Part shown: positions 43,314 to 54,149 of the stretch, piece by piece
Position numbering within the stretch: the stretch's first letter is position 1
Layout: each line of letters starts with the position of its first letter
Assembly (NCBI GenBank): GCA_028641055.1
Contig: CM054062.1
Location: 16,115,639 to 16,179,638 of the forward strand
Length of the DNA stretch: 64,000 nt
Direction of reading: 5' to 3'
Source: Alopecurus myosuroides
Taxonomy: Eukaryota; Streptophyta; Magnoliopsida; Poales; Poaceae
Made by a program: the position numbers and the translations under genes
Notes under the pieces: model-generated
What the model saw: the letters and a program-made list of their open reading frames with translations, nothing else
Told to the model about the DNA's origin: nothing
Database searches by the model: none

Positions 43314-44441
43314 ATGGAGCACAATGTTCATCAACTAAACCAGCATGAGTTGGAGTTGCATGAGGTCATGCTCGTGCACCGTGAAGAGAGAGTGTTCCCA
43401 TCAATTTATCCGTGTCAGGACTTCATGAGGATTACGGAAATTTCGCAGGATTTCAACACTCTTGTGCATAATGCAGGCTTGGACCGTTTAATTGAGGATG
43501 ATCCTATCCAACATGTGAAACTAACTATGTGTGTGGTCCAGGAGTTTTGTTTTAAATGGTCCTCAACTAACCCAATGGTCCAATATAAAATTTACAATAA
43601 AGCTGTAAACTTGCCTTTCAGTGATTTTTCTGCAACTATCAAGGTACCAGAGTGGGGTTCTTGTGAGAAACTAAAAGGGAAGCCTAAACCACTGCTGGAA
43701 TTATATGAGGAGATTTGCCAAGAAAGAAGCTTCACCGGGGAGAGTGGTAAAATTCGAGAAATTCAACTACCTAGCATTCGATGCTTTGCCTATTTTATTT
43801 CTAAATGTGTGTTAGCTAGAAAAACTGCCAACAAGCTATTTGTGTATGATTTGGCGTTTATTGCAGATGCCTTAAAGTGTGATAGGTCTTATAACTTTGG
43901 CGCTTTGATTGCTTACCGTCTCTCACATAACCGTGAGAAGGGCAGAGTTTGTGAAGGTCTTATTGCCTCGCGCTTGCTAGCTTTGCATGGTTTGGAGCCG
44001 CACCCTGTAGACCTGCAGTTTCCTATAGAGAGGCTTGATCTTATTTCCATGGTTCAACACAAGTTTCTTTCTACCCATGCTCACTTACATAATCTATCTT
44101 TTGAATTAACCGTCTTCAAATGATCCGGGTGGAGAGTTATTAAAACTGTTAGGGAAGTACTTTTGCCTGCACCTTTTTTGTTTAATCTTAATAGCAAACA
44201 AGGATGGAAGCTTTCTGAGAGTGAGATGGACACATACCTTGAGCATCACCCCCAGAAAGGGGAGGATGCCGACGAGGGGGACGATGGTGATTTCGTCCAA
44301 CCCTATGACACCACGGGAATCCCATACCAGCACCCCGGTTATGACTATGCGCCAGCTGCTTCATCTTCTTCTTGGGCGCCCGAGTACGACCACGCGAGGG
44401 ACGACCCACCGCAGTGGGGATATTTCCCGCGCTTTGATTGA
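43314..44441 (+). pseudogene. Athila-type third ORF, one in-frame TGA
   Basis: Frame from MEHNVHQLNQHELELHEV to PPQWGYFPRFD, with one TGA at 44121-44123; the frame is otherwise continuous for 376 codons. It lies between the missing pol and the 3' LTR, the place of the env-like or third ORF in Athila elements. Readable parts: YPCQDFMRITEISQDF, PSIRCFAYFISKCVLARKTANKLFVYDLAFIADAL, GALIAYRLSHNREKGRVCEGLIASRLLALHG. This resembles the Athila ORF1-type plant transposon protein rather than a membrane envelope: I see no signal peptide or membrane segment. The last 70 residues are acidic and Tyr/Pro-rich. Function unknown. Confidence 0.7.
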
Positions 44442-45197
44442 TCTCCACTTAGGCCAAAAGCTTAAGCTTGGGGGGAGGTATACCGACATCACGCTCATTT
44501 ATATATCATGTTTCTGCCGGTTCTTTGTATATCCATGTTTTCTTTTCTCTCGGTTATTTTTGTTTCTTTCGTTTCTTTCGTTTGTTTTCATTTTCTTTTG
44601 TTGCTTTCATTTATTTTGTTTTTATTGTTTTGTTTTCGCTTTCCAAAACACAAAAATACCAAAAATATTTCTGTTGTTTCTCTCTATTTGTTTCTTTAGT
44701 TGGTTTCCTTTATCCTCTATGTTGCAGTTTAATATTCAAAAATCCAAAAATATTTTGCTTTGTTTGCTTATTCTCTTTTTGTTCTTGTTTTAATTGAAAA
44801 ACCCAAAAATATTTGTTGTTCTTCTTTGGTTTTGTAAAGTTTGCTGCAGAGTTCAACAGTCGTCCGTGACTCCATTGGAGCTTGATTTTCATTATATATT
44901 ATTCGAGCCACAAGTGAAGAGCAATAATGACGATCTATGACAATTCAAGTTGTGGTGAGAGGCTGGTATGAACTCTATTTGCTTTCATTTTTGTACATAT
45001 ATCCATCTATGTGAGCATTCTTAGTTTGTTCGTATAAGATATATGTGACTTAATGGCTTCTTAATAGTTCGTTCTCTCTCATGTTTTGTTCCAATTTATT
45101 AATGGTAAATGACCTGTCGTACAAATATTTGTTCGCATTGTTCTATGCGTAGAAGGATATGATATTGTGGTAGCCTCCTCTGACTGTTTCATTTGAA
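44442..45197. other. 3' noncoding region with a purine tract and T-rich stretch
   Basis: AAGCTTGGGGGGAGGTAT at 44464-44481 resembles a polypurine tract but is 2 kb from the LTR. 44520-44640 is T-rich. Three similar CAAAAATATTT-like segments follow near 44655, 44745 and 44808. Open frames on the plus strand here are Phe-rich products of the T-rich composition. Confidence 0.55.
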
Positions 45198-45880
45198 TCG
45201 ACTTGGCACATGCTCACGCATTCTAAGAATCAAAAAAAAGTCAATAAGCCTCGATGATTTATTTTGCCTCAGAGTTCTAGTATCAATTTTATGCCTCGGT
45301 TAATTTTACTTTGTCGCAAACATGATTATGATAGTTGTTGATCTCTTGATTGTCGCTCCCTGTCTACTGCTAGCCTTCACCTGTACTGAGTATGAGCTCT
45401 ACTCGTGCATCCAACTCCCAAAAACCAAAGTTTGCCAAATGTGTCCACCATACCTACCTATATGTGGTACTTAACCGCCACTCCAAGTAAATTGCTGATG
45501 TGCTACCTTTAAAACCTGCTAAAAATTCATCCTGTTTTGTGCCCGTGTTTTAGTCCATGAGGACGTAAATAGAGAATCTCTATCTCACTTGTTGATTGGA
45601 TTTTACACCCTGGACTAGTGGCTCCATCCGCTTATCCAAATGATAGAAGAGCTGGCAGCGGGGTGCCCAGCCCCAAACTAATACACACAGATTCTCTTCA
45701 CTCTTTTTGCCCCTGATTTAACAGTCAAAACATAATTCTGTAAACAAAAGAGAAAGAGGGATGACCTTCTACCCAGATGCGTCCTTCACATGGGGCCGCT
45801 CTTGTGAATCCAGTTGGCTTGTGACGTACTGTATTTTCTGTATACCATTCGTTGACATAAGCATACACCTCTCTCAAAAA
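45198..45880 (+). other. Conserved noncoding 3' block, copy 2
   Basis: Aligns with 20558-21245, including the identical 47 bases at 45631-45677, although the two elements have different LTRs and ORFs. Confidence 0.75.
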
Positions 45881-46409
45881 TGTTTTCAATACCTCTGTTT
45901 AATAAAATAAAAAGCTCTAGCACATGAGTTGATCCATGCTTCCCTCTGCAAAGGGCCTTTCGTTTACTTTTATGTTGAGTCTCCGCCATATTCTTTGAGC
46001 ACTTTCTTGAGAGCATAATTTTCATTCTTAGTGTGATGTGTTTGTCCCAAAGCACGTTTGATTGTGGTATAATTTTGACACTTGTATCTTTGATATCTTT
46101 ACTTCCAGTCTTCCCTTGAACTTCAGAGGTGCCCTGTCATTTATGTTTTGCCCCACACATAAGGGCAAGCGAGATATCATTTTATTAGATCCTATTATGA
46201 ATACTACAATCTTGCAAATAGTTATGCTTCATGCTGTTTATTATTAATATGTTGTTATCTCTTCATGGTTTGCATAGCTATTAAGTGAAAGTATCTTAGA
46301 TGTATATTATCATGAGCATAATTAAGTATTTGATCATATTATGAGTATATTTACATCATATGAAACAAATGTGTTCGTAAAAGTCTTTTATCGCACTCAT
46401 TGTCACTGA
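45881..46409. other. AT-rich noncoding tail before the hairpin
   Basis: No gene or structured motif recognised. Confidence 0.4.
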
Positions 46410-46429
46410 ATTGCTTGAGGACAAGCAAT
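46410..46429 (+). promoter_or_regulatory. Hairpin before the polypurine tract
   Basis: ATTGCTTG, loop AGGA, CAAGCAAT: perfect 8-bp stem. Same loop and position as 21877-21896 but with compensated stem changes. Confidence 0.8.
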
Positions 46430-46435
46430 AAGCTA

Positions 46436-46449
46436 AGCATGGGGGGAGT
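46436..46449 (+). promoter_or_regulatory. Polypurine tract of the Fatima-like element
   Basis: AGCATGGGGGGAGT region directly before TGATACG of the 3' LTR. Confidence 0.8.
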
Positions 46450-47846
46450 TGATACGTCGAAAACGTATCTCCTTTTCCGAACACTTTTCCTATTGTTTTC
46501 CTCTAAACTTGTATGTTTTGAATGCAACTAACACAGACTAACGCTGTTTTTAGCAGAATTACTTTGGTGTCTCATTTTTGTGCAGAAAAATCAACTTTCC
46601 GGAAATTGCCCAGAAAAGACCCCATTGGCCGTAAAACACTAGAAGACCCCGGGAGCCAGAAGAGGACCCGGAGAGGGGCAAGGAGGTGGCCAAACCACCC
46701 CCTGGCGCGCCCCCTAGGCCGCGCCACCAGGTGGTGTGGGCCCCTCCCACACCCATCGGTCTCCTCTTTCGACAACAAATAGCCTTCAACCCTAAAACCC
46801 GAGGGGGTTCGATAGTTTTCCAGAAAAAATTCCGTAGCTCCGCCGCCACCCTGAACCTCGATTCGGGGATCAGGAGTTCCCGTTCTGGCACCCTGCCGAG
46901 ACGGGGAATTGGAGGAGATCATCGCCATCGTCATCACCAACGCCTCTCCATCGACCATCCATGTTTCTCCCATCCATGTGTGAGTAATTCCCCCGATGTA
47001 GGCTGAAGGGGATGGTAGGGATTGGATGGGATCGTTCATGTAATAATGCCGTGATTGTTAGGGCATAGTGCCTAGTATATTCTATTAGTGCTATTGATAT
47101 TGTTGCAACTTGTTATGCTTAACGCTTGCCACTTTGGGCCCGAGTGCCATGATCTCAGATCTAAACATGTTACTGAATCACGATGATTATTATTGTTTCT
47201 TGATCATACCTGCAAGTTGTTTACACATATTGTTGTCCGGAACCCGAGGCCCCGAAGTGACAGAAATTGGGACAACTGGAGGGGATGGCTGTGATGTGAG
47301 GATCACATATGTTCACGGAGTGTTAATGCTCTGCTCCGGTGTTCTATTAAAAGGAACACCTTAATTACGAGTAGTTCCCTTGAGGCCCCGCTGAAAACGG
47401 GCTGGTAGGACAAAAGATGGTGTGCAATTTCTCATTGTGAGCACGTACGACTATTTACGGAACACATGCCTATGGTTACTTAGTGCTTGGGTGCTTTATC
47501 TTATTTATCTGCAAAGCCCATGTCTTGATTATTATATAAACTATCTTATCCATGCAACGCCTGTTCATCTATCACTATGCCTATAGTATTTAATCCCGTT
47601 GTTTACTTCAAACACTGATGCTGCTATTTTCATCTCACTGATGCTATTATTTCACTATTGCTGCTACTATAAAACTGTTACTACCGATAAACCACTACGA
47701 ACAAAAGTACTTTCAGGTGCAGGTGAATTGACATCTCACTTGTTAAGTCTCACAAATATTCATTGGCTCCCCTTGTGTCGAATCAATAAATTTGGGTTTT
47801 ACTTCCCTCGAAGACTGTTGTTATCCCCTATACTTGTGGGTCATCA
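46450..47846 (+). repeat. 3' LTR of the Fatima-like element (1397 bp)
   Basis: TGATACGTCG...GGGTCATCA followed by TACCA. Many substitutions relative to the 5' LTR, so the element is clearly older than the Copia inside it. Confidence 0.95.
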
Positions 47847-47851
47847 TACCA

Positions 47852-48291
47852 CAACACATAGGGTTGAAAAAAATTGGGGAAATAAACATTGGGGAATCAA
47901 AAATCAGGGTAACAAAAATTGGGGAAAAAGAGAAGATTTGTTTAAAGAAAACCCGGCCTGAGGTCGGCCTAGGCCGGCGTGGAGGCCGACTGGCTCGGGT
48001 GGGTGCCCGGCCTCGGGCGCACCCCATCCCTGATCTCTCCACTCCTCCACAAGGATTGGAGGTGCTCCCCTCCATTGTTGGTGCTCTTGCGGTATATACC
48101 CTCCCTTGAGCTCCTAGGTGCATCCTCCGGCAAGTTAGGGCAAGGATGTCGTCTGTGGGTATATTTTTTGGTATTTTCCCTTTCAAACCCCTTCTTTCAT
48201 CCTGATTAGCTATTGATTTTGGGATTTGTGTGTATTTCATGCTAGGGATCGAGTTGATGTGCTATTCCACTCAGTTCATCAAAGCACTATT
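47852..48291. other. Continuation of the locus that received the Fatima-like element
   Basis: Continues 29690-30202. GC-rich around 47950-48110 with GGCCTAGGCC palindromes and a TATATA at 48092; this could be an LTR or 3' region of the Maximus-like element. No gene was recognised. Confidence 0.35.
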
Positions 48292-49725
48292 TGTAACATC
48301 CCAATTTTGCTAAATTAGAGTGTGTGGTGTTGTTTTCATCTCATACATGCATGAAACAAAAATTTAAACCATGTTGAAACAATTTAAATTGTGAATTTAA
48401 ATGATTTGGGAAAAATATCCCAAATAGTACTTAAAATGGGTTCCAAAATTTTGTACTGAAAAATAATTCAAATTCACCAAAGCAAAACATGGCAAGGTTG
48501 GAAATTTGATAAGCTTTCCAACAAGTATTTTTGCCAAATTTTTTGTTTAAAAAAGTTCCTCAAATTTCAGTTTTCTGTTATGTTTTATAATGGAAAAGGA
48601 CCAACCTGTAAAATTCAGAAATTCTAGGGGGTTTTCGAATTGTTCCTTTGTCTTCTACCCCGGGACAGAGGAAGCAGCTGCGTGGAGGAAGCTCCGGCGT
48701 CGATTGCCACCTCCTCCCTGCCTCTCTCCTCGCGTGGATATGTCCGAGAGAACCCACTCGACCTCCTTTGTCTCACTATGCCCTTTCCTCTCCTCTCACT
48801 CTCTGTCTCGAAGGTGACCAAAACCCTAGTTCGGGCCGCCGCCGTTCGCCGCCATTCCGGCCACCTCGAGCTCCCTCGCGCCTCGCTGAGCCCTCTGGGA
48901 GATGCGCCATCCTCCCCTCTTCGTCCTCGAGCACTCACACCAGCAGAGGAGGACGCACCCGTCGGGATCGACTCCTTCTTCCCCGCGGCCGATGAAGCTC
49001 CGCGGCCTGCGATTCGCCGCCGTTGGCACCTCTCCGGCCTCCCCGACTTCACCTTCGTCCTCATGGTGAGGTACGGAACCTCCCGGTGCCCTCCTTCTAC
49101 CTCCCCGCTTCCTAGTTCGTCGCCGCGTCGAAGACCGCCGTCGTCCGCCGCAGTTCGTGCTCGCCGCCGCTGCTACGGAAACCATGGCAGGGCGGCGCCA
49201 CCACGGGGAGGTAGCTATGGTGTTTTCAAACCCATTTGAGAAATTAAAATTAGTCACACTTTCATAATCGCCCGAAACCCCCTCCGGGGTCTATTTCGGG
49301 ATAAATTCAGTAAAAATGCTTAATTGTCATATGAACCCTAGCAACCCTATCCTCATGCTTAGGGCTTTATTTTAGTGCATTAACTTGCTCATGCATACAT
49401 TTTTTTATTGCACCGACGCCATGTGTTGATTGTTGTTCTTCTTTTCGGTGTTGTTTCCCCCTCGGTAGAATGCGACTCCAAAGTGAAGGCCAACAACCCC
49501 AGTGGTGAATACTTGATCTTAACCGACAAGTCAAGCACTTATCTGAGAAGACTTTTCTATTGGTTTTCTTATAACCAAGGCAAGCATAACCTCTTATCTG
49601 CTCATATATGTTTTCCAACAACATTTGATTCTCGTACTTTGCATTCGGTTCCAAACTATTTGATGTCAATAGATATAGATCTCCTATATACTGCATTGCC
49701 TTAATACCATGATCCACTGCTCCTA
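48292..49725 (+). repeat. Outer LTR, left part
   Basis: TGTAACATCCCAATTTTGC start; AT-rich, then a GC-rich section 48650-49240 with overlapping chance open frames on both strands, then a section near 49440-49700 that resembles 52290-52400 of the solo LTR. Confidence 0.7.
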
Positions 49726-50522
49726 TGTAACATCCCAAGTATGAAAAACCACCCCTAGCATGTTTGATTCTTGTTTTATTTAAGTTTTGCATCATGTCAT
49801 CATACTCATTGAATTGTTTGCATTTGTTTTGCATCTGTTTTCAATTGTTTTCTATTTCAAATTCAAACCAATATTCAAACCTTTGTTTCATACTTTTTAT
49901 GTTACAACTTTTCAAATAAAAATTTCAAATAAAAACAACCAATTGTTTCCAATTAATCCATAAGGTTCAACTATTAAAAATGGTGGCTTTTAATCAATCA
50001 ATTAATTCAAATGTTATTCAAAATTCAAATCACATTTACAAACAGCACCCAATTGGAAATTACCAAAACCTTTTCTAATCATTTGTTCTAATTAACCAAT
50101 AGGGTTCACCCTATTTAAAATTTTGTTTCAATAATCACTTAATATTCAGATTCTTTCCAATTTGAACCATTTTTGCAAACAGCAATAGAATTTGAACTTT
50201 TTGAAAAACCAAACTTGGCAAGTGATTGTTTTTGACCTAATTAACTCACCCAATTTTTTCCCTAATTTTTCCTAACCCTAAAACTCATCTTTTTCTTCCA
50301 TTTTCATTTCTGCAAAAAAAAACAGAAGAATAAAATTTTAAAAAGAAAAACGCGCGCAGCAGAGGGGGGAGCCCGCGCGGCCCAGCCCAGCTTACCTTCC
50401 CTGCATGGCCCGCGTACCGGTTCGCCCCACCTCTCTCTTTCTCCTCGCGGCACGGCCGCGCATCCACCACTGCCACGGCGGCAGCAGTCACGCTCCGACG
50501 GCCATCCGCGCCCCTAAGCCTC

Positions 50523-50528
50523 TATAAA
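50523..50528 (+). promoter_or_regulatory. TATA box of the solo LTR
   Basis: TATAAA in CCTCTATAAAGCAGCC, followed by C/T-rich leader sequence. Confidence 0.6.
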
Positions 50529-51103
50529 GCAGCCCTAGACCCCCGGGAGCTAGCCCTAGCCACCTACTCCCTTTCTCCCTCGCTCCGCCGCTGTCTCCTC
50601 TCTCTCTCCCCGGCGCAATTCCCCCTCTGAACCTCACCACTAACTCACCGGAGCTCCGCCGTCTGAACCCACCATGCTCCCCGTCGCTGCAGTCCTCCTC
50701 CACCCTAGCTAGCCACGGGAATCAACCCGCCGTAGCATCCTCTACTTCATCGACACCTCCCCGACGCCGTCCACGACCTCGCTGCTGTCACCGCCGTCGT
50801 GCTGCCCCGGGCCTCTGCAACGTCTACACCGAGGGTGAGAACGCCTCTCTCTCTCCCTCCTCTCTGCCCTGCGCAAGCACGCACTCACCAACACCAGCAC
50901 GGACGCGTCCACGAGCCCAGCAGCGCGGCAGCTCGCCGCTGTTGCGCCACCGCCGTTTCTGTCCAAGTTCAGAAATGTTGTTCATCAGTTAAAAATTCAG
51001 AAACACGCTAACTGAACCTAATCCTGTCTGCGTTGGCTATACTGACAAACACACGATCGCAGCGCACAGGTTGCGGTGCAGTGCGCGCGCACGGGAGGGC
51101 CAG

Positions 51104-51114
51104 GGTTCGAGTCC
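51104..51114 (+). promoter_or_regulatory. Pol III B-box-like sequence in the solo LTR
   Basis: GGTTCGAGTCC fits the tRNA B-box consensus exactly. No convincing A box or cloverleaf was found upstream, so it is not a tRNA gene. Confidence 0.5.
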
Positions 51115-54100
51115 CCCCTCCCGCAGGGAAAAATCCCACCTTTTTTTACGCAGCGCGCTGACAGGGTGGCCCCCCCTGTCAGCCACACTATTGCCACGCA
51201 AGCACACGCGGGCCACCGTTGGCCCCTGGGCCCTCTGTCAGTGGCTATGTCCAGCCACTGCTGAGTAACAAAAGTTTTGCAACCTTTTCTGTTTCAAATT
51301 AAGTCCTTTTTCATTTACAGATTGGTCCTCAAATTTAAAATGTGAATAACTTTTAAATTACAAACCCAAATAATAAAACTAAAATATGTTTGTTGAACCA
51401 AATTTAATTCTCTACCTGTTCATAACATTTGTATTCTGTTTTGAATAATTCAAATGCATCCAAATTTCAAATTCAAACAATTCATTTGTAATTTGAATAA
51501 TTGCATAACTAATTCATACTTAATCCAAATAATGCAAATAAAATATGTTTTCCATACCATTTTGAACCATCTTTTCAAATATAATTTTGTTTCATGTTTT
51601 GAATAATTAAAATTGCTTAAATAATTTAAACCTTGTTTAAATCATTTAAATTTGCTAAATTCATAACTTGCTCAAATTAAATTATTTTTGAACATGTAAA
51701 ATATGTTTTCAAACTAGAAAAGTATAAACTTTTCAAATATGAATTTGAATTTATGTTTTGAAAAAATAAAATTCAAATAACATCCAAACTTGTTTTAAAT
51801 TCATTTAAAACTTGTTTAATCTTGTTTAATTCATAATAAATTCATCCTAATTCCTTTTTCAATATTTGAAACATGTAATCCAACTAAAATTTTGTGTTCT
51901 TTTCAAATATGAACTTTGTTAGCTGTTTTGCACAATTTAAATGGATGAAAACAGCAAATGTTTGTGTGTCACCTTTAAGTAACCAAAAATTCCCTAACTT
52001 AATAAATAAATTTCTAAACTTGGTAAACCCTATTTTAAATTGGTTCTATTGTTGTTATTTTTCTGTTTTCCTCATCCATGCATCATACTAATCCACTTTC
52101 ACCTGTTGACTAGTTGAAAAACAAATATTCCAACCTTATTTGATGGGCTTTTCATATGCAATCCAAAATTGCAAATGGGTCCATTTAAATTGTGTTACCA
52201 TGTCAACTAGTTTATTTTGATGCATCAATTAAATTGTCATGCATCATCCCATGATTGTGCATTATGCCATGTTATTGATTGTTTGTTCTCTGCGTTGTTT
52301 GTTTGCTTCTTCTCGGATAGACGACGTCGTTGAGACAGACGATACTTACGACACCCCTTCTGAGGATCTAGCTCAGTACCAGGCTGCTGAGTTTGCAGGC
52401 AAGTTATCACTCACATGAACCACTGTGTTCCTTTTAACATTGGTTACCGATACTTTCCGTTGTCTATTTCTGCTAGCCCTAGGAGTAGTTGTTTCTGTTA
52501 CGAACCTATCACATGTTACCATGAACCCTGATATTGCCTCACCTCCACTCCTATAACCCCGTTGCTTGGGCCCGTGTCTTACTAGCATGCTTAGGGTTGT
52601 TTTTGCTCGAGTCTGTCACCAGTTACTTTCTGTTATCATATTCTATTATGTTCTGGGGCTCGATGTTAAACAACAACCTGTTAATCTTGAGGTAATAATA
52701 ATTTGCTGATAAGGCACCGGCAGGAGGCCCGGCGTGGTTTTGAGGCCTGCTAGTGTCGACCCTAAAAAGGGTCTTGTCTACTGATCCATGATGAGCGCAC
52801 TATCCGCATGTGGGAAGCGTGTATGGGCGCCCCCCTCAATTTGATTCGATTCGCATCTCGTCCAAATCGCCACACTTAGTTCGGGCTTTCCATTTGATGC
52901 ACGCATATGCAGGTACGAACCCGAGGCCAGGGTGGAACTTTTGTAGTCGGCATTTAGGGCGGCGTGGTCTTCCAGTGCTATGAGGGTCCCCTTTTCTTCG
53001 TGGGGCTCGATTAGCCGCGCACGCACAATACGTGGTGCTTTGGGCTTGATGCGAAGAAGAGTTGAGTTGTGTTGAGTGCCCCACTTGGTGGAAGGGCCCT
53101 TCCATCTGGCGGGTTATTCTTACGTGTACGGCTAAATTGGTGCACCCCTGCAGGGATAAATCTTCTCGAGAAGCCGTGTTTTCCGTGGTTATGGTTAACT
53201 TGGTGAAAGTACTGGCTAACAAGTACTTAGAACAACTTACACCTAACTAATGATAACGTGACTAGTAATAGTCTTATTGACACAATAACTTGAACCATCA
53301 TTAATCCAACTGTGTGAGTTATCCTCGGATTGCCTCTTTGGATAAGGGGCGAGATCCAGGATGGGTTTGCTTGGTGGATAGTTATAGTTGGTTACGATAC
53401 GCTATCTTATCCCCTTTCTGTTAGCCGGAAGTTGTATCATGTTTCTGTAGTTGGTTAGTGCAGCCAGTTGCAGCATCTTTTATATCCCCTTTCTTCCGTT
53501 GAACCCAAGGCATCTGTGCCTGGTGTTGACGGGTTACACTTTGGTGAACTGCGAGTCTTGCTTGCCAGTACGTTTATGTACTGACCCCTTTGGGGATGTG
53601 GTTTCCGCAGACTACGCTTACGAGGATCCCCGCGACGGCTACTACGTGGAGTTTGACGAGGCTGCTGACGAGTAGATAGCGGACCCGGGCAGGATCCGAG
53701 ACATCGTGGATGGGCTCCGTCTTTTTGTTTCCGGCTTCTTAAGCCTATTTGGATTTTGTCTGTACTCAGACCTTTTGAATGCTTCCGCTGAGATGTAATG
53801 ATGTTATGTTGGGACATGTGTCCTCTGGATGATTGTATTTGCTATCTCTGCTCTAGTGAGAGCTATTTGCAACTTATTTCCATCTTTTGTGTCCTAGAGA
53901 TATGTTGTGTTATCATTCTGTTAAACGCCGTTGACGTACCATGTGTGTATGGTATGAAGTACGTCAATGGTAGTATCCTGATTTCTATGGGATGGTTTAC
54001 GTAGACGATGAACAGTAGGGGTTGGTTGTCACACATACGTGTGTTGGCCTACTTGTAAGAGATGCGGGTGCCGGTAAGCCCCGTAATCCAACCAACTACT

Positions 54101-54149
54101 GTTCAACGGAACTGCGAGTATCCTCTAGAAGTCCGGGTGCGACATCCTA

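Larger units (their letters stand above)
30203..47846 (+). mobile_element. Fatima-like Athila-group LTR retrotransposon without pol
   Basis: Complete in outline: 5' LTR 30203-31560, perfect tRNA-Asp primer site 31572-31589, gag-protease 31648-34219, Athila-type third ORF 43314-44441, conserved noncoding block, hairpin, polypurine tract and 3' LTR 46450-47846, with TACCA on both sides. An 8-kb Copia element is inserted at 34824. Without that insert the element is about 9.6 kb. No reverse transcriptase, RNase H or integrase sequence is present. The family name is from memory. Confidence 0.9.
49726..54144 (+). mobile_element. Solo LTR, 4419 bp, target duplication TCCTA
   Basis: Starts TGTAACATCCCAAG, ends CGGGTGCGACA, and is flanked by TCCTA at 49721-49725 and 54145-54149. 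No primer site or interior follows, so the element collapsed to one LTR by recombination. It has a TATA box at 50523-50528, a GC-rich section 50340-51250, an AT-rich section 51290-52260 full of TTCAAAT-like words, and a 3' section related to 54760-55400 of the outer LTR. The two LTRs belong to related families. Confidence 0.85.

Noticed and set aside
43314..44441. A true viral envelope gene
   Set aside because: No signal peptide, membrane anchor or fusion-type hydrophobic segment is visible; the sequence fits the Athila plant-specific ORF better.
44468..44797. Phe-rich frame that looks like a membrane protein
   Set aside because: It is produced by a T-rich noncoding stretch of the element; the hydrophobicity reflects composition.
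45540..45580. Hammerhead-like stem GTCC-ATGA-GGAC followed by GTAAA, as in retrozymes
   Set aside because: The core CTGATGA box is missing, and the matching place in the other copy (near 20918-20930) does not keep the stem.
48640..49257. Open frames of 143-199 codons on both strands as host genes
   Set aside because: They lie in the GC-rich part of an LTR, overlap on both strands, and show no domain.
51060..51130. tRNA gene
   Set aside because: Only the B box fits; no cloverleaf, A box or anticodon arm could be built.
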